A stretch of DNA of 34,322 nt, taken from NCBI GenBank assembly GCA_030153805.1, contig JASKLG010000011.1:1-34322 (forward strand), in the 5' to 3' direction. This DNA is from Bacillota bacterium. GTDB taxonomy: Bacteria > Bacillota > DTU030 > DUMP01. The translations under genes and the position numbers were made by a program. The notes below the pieces were generated by a model. That model was not told the DNA's origin. It worked only from the letters and a program-made list of their open reading frames with translations, and did no database searches. This document shows, one piece after another, positions 1-8,141 of this stretch (the first letter of the stretch is position 1; every line of letters starts with the position of its first letter).

Positions 1-418
1 GATCCAGGTCGAAGACCGCAAAATCGGGGTAATCCGGCTGGTCATAGCGGGACAGCCAGGGATGAAGCTCGATGGCCCCTTGGTTTACCAGCCAGACCAG
101 CGTCGGCAGATCCTGGCAGAGGACGAAGTTAACGAGGCGTTTGCCGTTTTCTACTGGAAGCGGGCACCTTTGGATCCAAGCGGGTGCATGCTCGGGCAGG
201 TTCTTCTGGTAAAAAAACTTCCCCTGGATCCCATTCGGGTAACGGGTAAGCACCAACGGGCGGTCTTTCAAGTGCGGACCGAGGTAGGGATAGATGTCCA
301 CATAGTAGGCCAGAACGTCTGCTTTCGTGTAACCTTCGGCAGGCCAAAAAACCTTGTCCAGGTTGGTAAGTACTAGCTCACGCCCTTCAAGGTGCACCCG
401 CTTCTCTACCCGCCTCAT
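1..418 (-). CDS. LigD-type NHEJ DNA polymerase/primase domain protein, truncated by the window edge
   Basis: Manual minus-strand translation from ATG at 418: MRRVEKRVHLEGRELVLTNLDKVFWPAEGYTKADVLAYYVDIYPYLGPHLKDRPLVLTRYPNGIQGKFFYQKNLPEHAPAW...LSRYDQPDYPDFAVFDLD; matches the LigD polymerase-domain N-terminus and ends at the FDLD catalytic motif. GAGGGGG RBS upstream. The ORF caller missed it because it runs off the edge. Confidence 0.9.
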   Translation of the reverse strand, partial: MRRVEKRVHLEGRELVLTNLDKVFWPAEGYTKADVLAYYVDIYPYLGPHLKDRPLVLTRYPNGIQGKFFYQKNLPEHAPAWIQRCPLPVENGKRLVNFVLCQDLPTLVWLVNQGAIELHPWLSRYDQPDYPDFAVFDLD

Positions 419-435
419 TACCTTGTCCCCCTCTA

Positions 436-1374
436 TCAGGTGACACTCTCCAAGCGGCACTCTTCCGGCTTGGCGCGGGCAAAGCCGGCAATAGTCGGCG
501 CCCTGAGCTTGAGATCCTCCGTCCATTCGCTGTATTCCACCCATACCGGGAGCACGGGTCTCACCCACCTGTAGTCGCGCCCGCGCGGGCAGGCAGCAAA
601 GGGACAAACCGGCGAAGCCAGCTCTGGAAGCACAGTGGCCAGCCGGTCCCATTCATGGGCCGTAAGTCCCGTGCCGACCCGTCCGAGGTAAACGAGTTTA
701 TCCCCATGCCACGCCCCAACCAAAAGAGACTTAAGGCGTTTTCCTTCGGCGCTGTAACCGCCCACCAGGCACAGTTGGCGGCGGCGCACCTTGACTTTGA
801 GCCAGTCCCGCGACTTTCCCGGCACGTAAAGGCTACTTCGGCGTTTGGCCACTATGCCTTCCAGCCCCTGGGCCTGAGCCGCCCGGAAAAGCGCCGTGCC
901 GGAAGGAAAATTTTCGACGAGCGCGACGGTTTCAGCCGCAGGCCTGAGCACCTCCTGCAGCCGTTCCTGCCTCTCCGCAAGCGGCCGGCCGAGAAGGGGT
1001 TCGCCCTCCAAGTAAAGGATATCGAACACCAGGTAGACGACGGGCACACGGCGGGCCATCTCGCGGGCCCGGCTGGGCGACGTAACCTGTTCCCGCCGCA
1101 GGATGAGGGGAAAAGAAGGCTTGCCTTCCTTAAAGGCTACCGCCTCACCGTCCAACACCACCCCGTCGCGCCCGAGTAGGTCGGGGAGGGTGTCCAACTC
1201 AGGGTAGAAACCGTCGCGCCGGCGGAGGCGGCGATTTTGAAGGCGCAGCACGCCGTTTTCAATAAAGCTCAAGAGGCGGATGCCGTCCCACTTAACCTGG
1301 AAGAGAAACTCAGGGTCGTCAAAAGGGGTGCGTACCAGGGTAGGTTCCATAGGCACGATGGTTTCCGGCAGCAT
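436..1374 (-). CDS. ATP-dependent DNA ligase (NHEJ type, stand-alone ligase domain)
   Basis: 312 aa; nucleotidyl-transferase motif I KWDGIR, motif DGEAVAF, C-terminal OB-fold-like LKVKVRRRQLCLVGGYS; start overlaps the ku stop (TGATG). Confidence 0.93.
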   Translation of the reverse strand: MLPETIVPMEPTLVRTPFDDPEFLFQVKWDGIRLLSFIENGVLRLQNRRLRRRDGFYPELDTLPDLLGRDGVVLDGEAVAFKEGKPSFPLILRREQVTSPSRAREMARRVPVVYLVFDILYLEGEPLLGRPLAERQERLQEVLRPAAETVALVENFPSGTALFRAAQAQGLEGIVAKRRSSLYVPGKSRDWLKVKVRRRQLCLVGGYSAEGKRLKSLLVGAWHGDKLVYLGRVGTGLTAHEWDRLATVLPELASPVCPFAACPRGRDYRWVRPVLPVWVEYSEWTEDLKLRAPTIAGFARAKPEECRLESVT

Positions 1375-2189
1375 CAGACCGCCTTCTTCGCCCGGGCCTT
1401 TTTAGCTTTTGGTTCGCGTTCTTTACGCGCCTCGCTTAAGCTCGCGCGAAGGGCCTCCATCAGGTCCACCACCTCGGCGCGCGGCGCCGGCCCAACTTCC
1501 TTGATCTCGGCACCGGCGATCTTCGCCTGAATAAGCTCGGAGAGGGCCGCGCGATATTCGCTGGTGTACTTTTCCGGCGTAAATTTGGTGGTAAGCTCTT
1601 CCACCAGCCGGACGGCCAACTCCAGTTCTTTGTCGCTTACCTCCACCGTCTCCGCCCCCAGATTCAAACCCTGAGGGGACCGTAGTTCGTTGGCATAAAA
1701 CATGGTTGTAAGAACCAGCGCCCCTTCTCGCGTTCTAACGGCGGCCAGGGATTCTTTGGCCCTGAGCGTCACTTTGGCAATGGCGATCCGCCCGGTTTTC
1801 TCCATAGCCTGGCGGAGGAGCTGGTAGGCCTTAGCACCCCCCTCCGCAGGCTCGAGGAAGTAGGTGCGCTGGAAAAAAGCCGGGTCCACCTCTTGTAAGG
1901 CCACAAAGTCGAGGATGTCAATGGTCTTCGTAGTGTGTAGAGGCAACCGGTCAAAGTCTTCTTCGTCGAGCACCACGAACCGCCCTTTTTCGTACTCGTA
2001 ACCCCAAACAATTTCGTCGGCGGCCACCTCGCGCCGGCAGGTGGGGCAGCGTTTTTCGTATTCGATAGGTGTCAAGCATTCCTTGTGCAGGTAGCGAAAC
2101 TTAATGTCCTGCTTTTCCGTCGCCGCATAAAGGCGCACCGGGATGTTCACCAAGCCAAAGCTCACCGAGCCGCGCCATAAAGAGCGCAT
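1374..2189 (-). CDS. ku: Non-homologous end-joining protein Ku
   Basis: 271 aa; MRSLWRGSVSFGLVNIPVRLYAATEKQDIKFRYLHKEC...CPTC; Lys-rich C-terminal tail EPKAKKARAKKAV typical of bacterial Ku. Confidence 0.97.
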   Translation of the reverse strand: MRSLWRGSVSFGLVNIPVRLYAATEKQDIKFRYLHKECLTPIEYEKRCPTCRREVAADEIVWGYEYEKGRFVVLDEEDFDRLPLHTTKTIDILDFVALQEVDPAFFQRTYFLEPAEGGAKAYQLLRQAMEKTGRIAIAKVTLRAKESLAAVRTREGALVLTTMFYANELRSPQGLNLGAETVEVSDKELELAVRLVEELTTKFTPEKYTSEYRAALSELIQAKIAGAEIKEVGPAPRAEVVDLMEALRASLSEARKEREPKAKKARAKKAV

Positions 2190-2208
2190 GGCCTTCCCTC
2201 CTCGCCTT

Positions 2209-2238
2209 TAGCATAACTTTGCGGCCTAAGCTTCATAC
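2209..2238 (-). promoter_or_regulatory. Candidate forespore sigma-G-like promoter of the ku operon
   Basis: Minus strand GTATG-N18-TATGCTA; fits GHATR-N18-CATHHTA at the -35 and 5 of 7 at the -10; 20 nt upstream of the ku ATG. By-eye motif only. Confidence 0.35.
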
Positions 2239-2251
2239 GGCCTTTTTCGGC

Positions 2252-2277
2252 AGGAAAAGCTTACCGCCGGGGCGAAT
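2252..2277 (+). promoter_or_regulatory. Candidate sigma-H-like promoter of comM
   Basis: AGGAAAA-N15-GAAT, 27 nt upstream of the TTG start; fits AGGA..-(~15)-GAAT architecture. By-eye motif only. Confidence 0.4.
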
Positions 2278-2284
2278 ATTCGCC
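2271..2284. repeat. Perfect 14-bp palindrome GGCGAATATTCGCC, overlapping a direct repeat CGCCGGGG (2265-2272 and 2281-2288)
   Basis: Read directly; overlaps the putative -10 of comM. Confidence 0.75.
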
Positions 2285-2304
2285 GGGGGAAGGAGGTTTT
2301 TTCC

Positions 2305-3834
2305 TTGCTCGCTCAAGTAAACGCAGCCGCCCTCCACGGCCTTACAGGAATACCGATTACCGTGGAAGTCGACGTGGGTAGCGGCTTGCCCCAATTTAAC
2401 CTCGTCGGCCTTCCTGACGCCGCTTTGCGCGAAGCGCGAGAGAGGGTGCGTTCGGCCATAAAACACGCCGGCTTTGAATTCCCCGACGGAAGGATAACCG
2501 TGAACTTGGCCCCTGCCGACTTGCCGAAAGAGGGGCCGGCGTTCGACCTGGCGCTGGCAGTAGGCATCCTGGCCGCCGCCGGTGCGGCAACGCTCGGCGA
2601 GTGGCAGGGGGCGGTATTTCTGGGGGAACTTTCCCTGGACGGGTCCCTGAGGCGCGTCGACGGAGTTCTCCCCTTGGTTTGTTCACTTCGCGACCACGGC
2701 TTTAAGTGTTTCATCGTTCCCCCGGCCAATGCCGCCGAGGCCGCCTGGGTCGAAGGGGTAGAGGTTTACTCCCTGGCCTCCCTCACCCAGGTCGTTGAGC
2801 TTCTACGCGGCGAGCGCGAAGCCATGCCCGTTCCCACGGCGCGGTTTGATCCGGGCCAAAGCCAACCCTACCCTGACTTTGCTGAAGTACGCGGCCAGGA
2901 GCACGCCAAGCGGGCTTTGGAGATCGCCGCTGCCGGCGGCCATAACGTTTATCTCTTGGGCCCGCCCGGTTCCGGTAAGACGATGCTGGCGCGCCGCCTT
3001 CCCGGCATTCTTCCCGCCCTTACCTTTGAGGAAGCACTAGAGCTCAGCCAGATTTACAGCGTGGCCGGCCTGCTCAGCGATGCCCACTCGCTCATCACCC
3101 AGCGTCCGTTCCGCGCTCCCCACCACACGATCTCTACTGCCGGACTCGTAGGCGGCGGCCGCCTGCCGCGCCCCGGCGAGATTACCCTAGCCCACCTGGG
3201 CGTGCTCTTCCTCGACGAATTCCCCGAGTTTTCGCGCTCCATCCTGGAAGCCCTTCGTCAGCCGCTGGAAGACGGCGTAATCACCATTTCCCGGGCGCAG
3301 GCCAGCTACACCTATCCCGCCCGGCCGTTGATTGTGGCGGCCAGCAATCCCTGCCCCTGCGGATGGTACGGCGATCCGACCCACGAGTGTACCTGCACCC
3401 CTTATGCCATTCAGCGCTACCGGGCACGGGTCTCGGGACCCATCCTGGACCGGCTCGACCTGCACGTAGAAGTTCCGCGCGTTCCTTATGAAGATCTGGC
3501 CGCTCCCGACGCCGCCGCCGAACCATCCGCAGCCATCCGGGCGCGGGTGGAAGCGGCTCGAAACATACAGCGCGAGCGGTTCCGCGGCACACCTACGCGC
3601 ACCAACGCCGAAATGTCGCCGGCGGAACTTACGCGCTTTTGCCGTCTGGACAAAGAAGGCCAGGCTCTGCTCCGGGCCGCCTATACCCGCCTCGGCCTTT
3701 CCGCCCGGGCCCATGCCCGGATACTTAAAGTGGCCCGGACCATCGCCGACCTGGCGGCTTCCGAGCGCATCGAAGCCGCCCACGTCGCTGAGGCCCTCCA
3801 ATACCGGGCCTTGGACCGGCCGCTCGAAGCTTAA
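2305..3834 (+). CDS. comM: YifB/ComM family Mg-chelatase-like AAA+ ATPase
   Basis: 509 aa, TTG start after AAGGAGG; ChlI-like N-domain, Walker A GPPGSGKT, LFLDEFPEF Walker B, NPCPCGWYGDPTHECTCTP motif. Confidence 0.95.
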   Translation: MLAQVNAAALHGLTGIPITVEVDVGSGLPQFNLVGLPDAALREARERVRSAIKHAGFEFPDGRITVNLAPADLPKEGPAFDLALAVGILAAAGAATLGEWQGAVFLGELSLDGSLRRVDGVLPLVCSLRDHGFKCFIVPPANAAEAAWVEGVEVYSLASLTQVVELLRGEREAMPVPTARFDPGQSQPYPDFAEVRGQEHAKRALEIAAAGGHNVYLLGPPGSGKTMLARRLPGILPALTFEEALELSQIYSVAGLLSDAHSLITQRPFRAPHHTISTAGLVGGGRLPRPGEITLAHLGVLFLDEFPEFSRSILEALRQPLEDGVITISRAQASYTYPARPLIVAASNPCPCGWYGDPTHECTCTPYAIQRYRARVSGPILDRLDLHVEVPRVPYEDLAAPDAAAEPSAAIRARVEAARNIQRERFRGTPTRTNAEMSPAELTRFCRLDKEGQALLRAAYTRLGLSARAHARILKVARTIADLAASERIEAAHVAEALQYRALDRPLEA

Positions 3835-3938
3835 GAATCGCTCCGGCAACGCGTAGCAAAATCTTAAGATGCGTTTCCTGGCTAATGCCGGCTCCCAAAT
3901 ACCCTTTCGTCCCTCAACGTTCGTTGGAGGTGATTTTT

Positions 3939-4658
3939 ATGCGGCTGGGTGTAGCCCAAATGTTTATAGCGGACAGCATCGAGAAAAACGCGTCAACAAT
4001 CCTCAGGCTCACCGACGAAGCTGCCCGGCGCGGAATCGCCCTCCTGGGCTTCCCGGAAATGAGCCTTACCGGCTATAATCCCGAGGTGCTGGGAAGTCCA
4101 AGCTTTAAAGAAGATTTGGACGCCGCCCTGGCCAAACTGCGAACCAAAGCTAAGGAGCTTAGTATCGGCATCATCGTCGGAAGGACCGATTTTGCGGGCG
4201 ACCTGTTGTTCAATGCCGCCACCGTTATTTTGCCCGACGGAAGGGAAGTGACGTATCATAAGATCCACCTCACTGCGGCGGAGGAAAAGTATTTCGCCGC
4301 CGGAAAAGACCCTGCAGTGTTTGAGTTTCGGGGGCACAAGTTCGGCGTTATTATCTGCCGCGACCAGAACTTTCCAGAGCTTGCCCGCGATATTGCCTCC
4401 CAAAAGGCCAAGGCGCTATTCATCCTATCGGCCCATTATTATTCTCCCCGGGAAGCGCGATGGAAAATAGAGAAAAATCGTGCCCTCCCCATAGCCAGAG
4501 CGGTGGAAAACCACTTCCACGTCCTTTTGGCCAACGCCATAGGCAGCCACATCGGCCTTATCAGCCTGGGGAACAGCTTAATTGTCGATCCTGAAGGCAC
4601 GCTGGTGGCCCTAGGGGACGAAGCGTCAGAGACAATTCTGACCTGCGATCTGCCGTAA
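3939..4658 (+). CDS. Carbon-nitrogen hydrolase (nitrilase superfamily)
   Basis: Start refined to ATG 3939 (GGAGGTGATTTTT upstream; MRLGVAQMFIADSIEKN). Glu-Lys-Cys triad context FPEMSLTGY / YHKIHL / IICRDQNFPE. Confidence 0.9.
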   Translation: MRLGVAQMFIADSIEKNASTILRLTDEAARRGIALLGFPEMSLTGYNPEVLGSPSFKEDLDAALAKLRTKAKELSIGIIVGRTDFAGDLLFNAATVILPDGREVTYHKIHLTAAEEKYFAAGKDPAVFEFRGHKFGVIICRDQNFPELARDIASQKAKALFILSAHYYSPREARWKIEKNRALPIARAVENHFHVLLANAIGSHIGLISLGNSLIVDPEGTLVALGDEASETILTCDLP

Positions 4659-4705
4659 AAATCCTCAGTGATCGCCTTCCCCGCCGAAAGACTCCTCACA
4701 TACAA

Positions 4706-4741
4706 AGCCCCGGGCACACCGTATAGGCGTCGCCCGGGGCT
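4706..4741. terminator. Hairpin AGCCCCGGGC-N16-GCCCGGGGCT between converging genes
   Basis: Perfect 10-bp stem downstream of the nitrilase gene and of the minus-strand stalk-domain ORF; weak T-tract. Confidence 0.6.
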
Positions 4742-4755
4742 CGTTATACTCATCT

Positions 4756-5028
4756 TTATTCCTTGTAAGTCTGGGAAGTATCTACCTTTATCGCGTTGTT
4801 ACCTCCATCCCAGAGAACCCCAAAGTTAAGCACCTTGGCTATGTCTCTGAGCTTAAAATAGTTATAGCCGCCTATATTGTACGCCACAAACTTTACTTCC
4901 TGACCGTCCACGTAGATCTTAGATTCCGTGGCTTTCGCCTGCTTAACCCCGTGCGTATTACCTACTTTAAGCTCGCCGCCAACCGGAGTGTTTCCTGCCC
5001 TGCGCGGCCCTTCCAAGGCTCGCTGCAC
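4756..5028 (-). pseudogene. Remnant of a copper-amine-oxidase-N-like / stalk-domain surface protein
   Basis: KIYVDGQEVKFVAYNIGGYNYFKLRDIAKVLNFGVLWDGGNNAIKVDTSQ is characteristic of this repeat domain; no signal peptide, and the ORF start abuts the T-tract of an upstream terminator with no clear RBS. Confidence 0.6.
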
Positions 5029-5032
5029 AAGA

Positions 5033-5060
5033 CAAAAAAAATGGCCCGGATGAACCGGGC
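5033..5060 (-). terminator. Rho-independent terminator of the minus-strand operon ending in yraN
   Basis: Minus strand GCCCGG-TTCAT-CCGGGC-CATTTTTTTT. Confidence 0.85.
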
Positions 5061-5208
5061 AGAGAAAATGTATATGAAGAAGGGGGGTATAGGATAGCTT
5101 GGTTTTAGGGTAGCAGACCTACGTTAAGAGTGGATGACAAAATGATTGCGCTTTGTTTAAAAGCCGGCCTGACGAAGGAACATGACACAAGAACAACTGC
5201 ACACTTAG

Positions 5209-5562
5209 TTAAAAGGCTCCCCGGATTAGGTCCATGTGAGGCTTTCCGTCAGGTCCAATGGTTACCCCCAGGACGTCGAAACGGCAGGGGCGGTCGCCGC
5301 CGCCGTGCGTGAGAAGGTAATACTCGGCAATCCTCCTCAGGCGCGCTTGTTTGGCCGGCGTAACTGCCTCCTTAGGGAGACCAAAGCGCCGGCTCCGCCG
5401 CGTCTTTACCTCGACAAAAACAAGCGTCCTGCCTTCCTCAGCCACGAGGTCGATCTCTCCCAAGCGGCAGCGGAAGTTGCACTCCCGGATGCGATAGCCG
5501 CGCGCCGCAAGGTAGGCCACCGCCATCTTTTCCCCTTCGGCCCCCAAAGTCTTATGGTTCAT
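5209..5562 (-). CDS. yraN: UPF0102 / YraN family endonuclease-like protein
   Basis: 117 aa; GEIDLVAEEGRTLVFVEVKTRR motif; overlaps rnhB. Confidence 0.95.
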   Translation of the reverse strand: MNHKTLGAEGEKMAVAYLAARGYRIRECNFRCRLGEIDLVAEEGRTLVFVEVKTRRSRRFGLPKEAVTPAKQARLRRIAEYYLLTHGGGDRPCRFDVLGVTIGPDGKPHMDLIRGAF

Positions 5563-6187
5563 AGGAGTTAACCTCCCGGCTGGCGCGGACGGGCCGGAAA
5601 CTCAGGCGGTGAAGAGGACACGGCCCGAGGCGTTGCAGTGCCGTAAGGTGTTCGCGGGTAGTATATCCTTTATGCCGGGCAAAACCATACCCCGGGTATA
5701 CTTCCTCCCAGGAGGCCATGATGTGGTCCCTTCGAACTTTGGCCACAATAGAGGCTGCGGCAATGCTCGCGCTCAACGTATCGCCTTTAATGATGCTTTC
5801 TTGTGGGACCTCTATTTCTTCAAGAGAAAGGGCGTCGATGATAAGGTAATCCGGCTGCACGGTGAGGTTTTGTACCGCCAGCAACATGGCCCTTTTCGTC
5901 GCCCTAAGAATGTCATATTTTTCTATGTAACAAACATCTGCAACCCCTACGCCGATGGCAACTGCTCGCTCAACAATTAGGGGGTAAAGCTCTTCTCGCT
6001 GACGGGGTGTAAGCTGTTTAGAATCGTTGAGGTTCGGAAGGTCAACGTCCGGCGGCAGGATTACAGCCGCGGCCACCACCGGCCCGGCCAAGGGGCCACG
6101 TCCCGCTTCATCAATCCCGGCCACGTAGCAGTATCCGGCCGCCCAGAGCCGTCTTTCCCAGTCCCAGAGTGCATGCTGCTCCTTCAC
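5552..6187 (-). CDS. rnhB: Ribonuclease HII
   Basis: 211 aa; AGIDEAGRGPLAGPVVAAAV, HKGYTTREH. Confidence 0.97.
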   Translation of the reverse strand: MKEQHALWDWERRLWAAGYCYVAGIDEAGRGPLAGPVVAAAVILPPDVDLPNLNDSKQLTPRQREELYPLIVERAVAIGVGVADVCYIEKYDILRATKRAMLLAVQNLTVQPDYLIIDALSLEEIEVPQESIIKGDTLSASIAAASIVAKVRRDHIMASWEEVYPGYGFARHKGYTTREHLTALQRLGPCPLHRLSFRPVRASREVNSYEP

Positions 6188-7020
6188 TCCGCAACCCCCT
6201 TTTCTTCCGGAACCTCAAGAGTAATCCGCCCGAGCCTGCCTTCCTGGAATTCATGTAAAAGAACGGCCGCCGCCCGCTCCAGGTCAAGCCGCCCTCCCGG
6301 AAGGTAAAGCCCGCGGCGTCTGGCCACGCAACTGATTACTTCCAGTGGCTCGTAGGTATCGGTCGCATATGCCTCGGTCAGGCTCTCCGGTTTAAACTTG
6401 AGGAGCCTATCCGCCAGCCACAGAGCCACCTCCTCAGTGGGCAAGACCTCCGGCCGGATGGCGCCGACGGCCGCAAGTTTATAACCAATCTCTTCCGAAA
6501 CCAGTTTGGGCGGGAGAAGTCCCGGCGTGTCCAGGAGTTCCAACTCCGCCGATACGCGCAGCCACTGCTGGCCGCGGGTAACCCCCGGCCGCGCTCCCAC
6601 TCTGGCACTACGCCGCCCCACCAGCCGGTTAATCACCGCCGATTTCCCTACATTTGGGATGCCGGCCACCAAAACGCGGGTAGCCCCGTGCCGCCGCCAA
6701 CCTGCGCGCGCTCCGCGCTCCTTTATGTACTGTAAAAGCTTTTCCCTCCCGTCTCTCTTGGCAGAGAAATCAATAACAGCTAGGCCTCGTTCTCTCAGCA
6801 CCTTGAGCCAGGTCCGGGTGTAGACCGGGTCCGCCAGGTCGGCTTTGTTGAGCACCAAAAGGTGTTCCTTGCCTTTGAGCAGGGCGGTCAAATCCGGATT
6901 ACGGCTGGCCGCAGGAACTCTGGCATCAGCCACTTCCACCACGATATCGACAAGGGGCAGGCGTTCGACAAGCTGCCTTCTAGCCTTAGCCATGTGTCCT
7001 GGAAACCATTGAATAGGCAA
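6184..7020 (-). CDS. rbgA: Ribosome biogenesis GTPase YlqF/RbgA (circularly permuted)
   Basis: 278 aa; IQWFPGHMAKARRQL, LNKADL, GIPNVGKSAVIN, DTPGLL. Confidence 0.97.
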   Translation of the reverse strand: MPIQWFPGHMAKARRQLVERLPLVDIVVEVADARVPAASRNPDLTALLKGKEHLLVLNKADLADPVYTRTWLKVLRERGLAVIDFSAKRDGREKLLQYIKERGARAGWRRHGATRVLVAGIPNVGKSAVINRLVGRRSARVGARPGVTRGQQWLRVSAELELLDTPGLLPPKLVSEEIGYKLAAVGAIRPEVLPTEEVALWLADRLLKFKPESLTEAYATDTYEPLEVISCVARRRGLYLPGGRLDLERAAAVLLHEFQEGRLGRITLEVPEEKGVAE

Positions 7021-7024
7021 GCGC

Positions 7025-7558
7025 TCACCTCCCGGTTTGGCCCACCAATCCCAAACGGTTTAAGGGCCAGTAACGGAGGACAGCCTTGCCGATAACGCTC
7101 TTTAACGGCACAAGGCCTACCTCCGGGTACCGGCTGTCCTGGCTATTGTTGCGGTTATCACCTAAAACGAAAAGCCGTCCTTGAGGAATACGCACAGGAC
7201 CAAACTGACCGTAGGTGGGTTCACTCAGGTAAGGCTCGTCCTGGGGCTTGCCATCTACCCAGACCTTTCCGTCCCGTATTTCTACCGTCTGCCCGGCCAC
7301 CGCTATAACCCGCTTGATGTAGTCATCACGCGGGCGTGCCGCGGGGTGGAAAACGACAATGTCGCCCGGTTTGGGCTCGGTAAAACGATAGATGAACTTG
7401 TTAATGAGTAGTCGCTCGCCGCTACGCAGGGTCGGCTCCATGGAGGGGCCGGTAACGATAAAAGACTGTACCACAAAAGTGATGATAAAGAGAGCCAAGG
7501 CAAAAGCCAAGAGTATGCTCTGAACATACTCCCACAGTACCTTTTGCATTTTTTCCAC
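7025..7558 (-). CDS. lepB: Signal peptidase I
   Basis: 177 aa; N-terminal TM helix, GPSMEPTL Ser motif, YIKRVIAVAGQTV Lys motif, GDNRNNSQDSR. Confidence 0.96.
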   Translation of the reverse strand: MEKMQKVLWEYVQSILLAFALALFIITFVVQSFIVTGPSMEPTLRSGERLLINKFIYRFTEPKPGDIVVFHPAARPRDDYIKRVIAVAGQTVEIRDGKVWVDGKPQDEPYLSEPTYGQFGPVRIPQGRLFVLGDNRNNSQDSRYPEVGLVPLKSVIGKAVLRYWPLNRLGLVGQTGR

Positions 7559-7653
7559 TCTCTACCCCTCCCATACCCCGTGCGGGCTCCGGCCTGGTCT
7601 CAGCCCGGCCTCAGGCTCCAGAAGCTCGACTCGTATAATAAAGCAGGGACTTT

Positions 7654-8010
7654 TCAGTCCCTCGCTTGGTCCCGTTTTTCCTTAATTCTAGCCGCTTTGC
7701 CCTGCAGGTTTCTCAGGTAATACAGCTTGGCCCGGCGCACCTCGCCCTTACGAACAACTTCAATCTTTTCTATACGCCGGGAATGAACCGGAAAAATTCT
7801 TTCCACGCCGACGCCGTACGAAATCCGCCGCACGGTGAAGGTCTCCTGCGAACCCTTGCCCCGGCGTCCGATAACTGTTCCTTCAAAAACCTGGATGCGC
7901 TCACGGTTGCCCTCGACTACCTTAACGTGCACGCGCACGGTGTCGCCGGGGCCAAAATCCGGTATGTCAGTCCGCATCTCGCCCTGCTCGACCGATTGCA
8001 GAAGATCCAC
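7654..8010 (-). CDS. rplS: 50S ribosomal protein L19
   Basis: 118 aa; [48 protein letters not shown]. Confidence 0.98.
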   Translation of the reverse strand: MDLLQSVEQGEMRTDIPDFGPGDTVRVHVKVVEGNRERIQVFEGTVIGRRGKGSQETFTVRRISYGVGVERIFPVHSRRIEKIEVVRKGEVRRAKLYYLRNLQGKAARIKEKRDQARD

Positions 8011-8112
8011 GTTCGCGCCTCCTTTCTCATTGGTTTCCTTATCTGTTCCCTATCGCGAGGTCCTTCCGGAGTGTGCCGTCGTGCTCCCCGCTTTGGCTAT
8101 AGAACACGGCTT

Positions 8113-8141
8113 ATTATATCACGAACCATAGGTTAACACAA
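8113..8141 (-). promoter_or_regulatory. Candidate sigma-A promoter upstream of rplS
   Basis: Minus strand TTGTGT-N17-TATAAT with extended -10 (TGaTATAAT), just downstream of the trmD stop. Confidence 0.65.

Noticed and set aside
655-1179. Long plus-strand ORF (174 aa) opposite the ligase gene, and many similar antisense ORFs across the window
   Set aside because: Shadow ORFs of high-GC coding sequence; the opposite strand encodes clearly recognisable conserved proteins and these have no family signature.
5130-5312. 60-aa plus-strand ORF after the yraN operon terminator
   Set aside because: Overlaps yraN antisense, Arg/Gly-rich tail is out-of-frame reading of yraN, no RBS or recognisable domain.
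7645-7662. Hairpin AGGGACT-TTTC-AGTCCCT at the rplS stop codon as terminator
   Set aside because: Short stem overlapping the stop codon with only a weak mixed T/A tail; insufficient to call a terminator.
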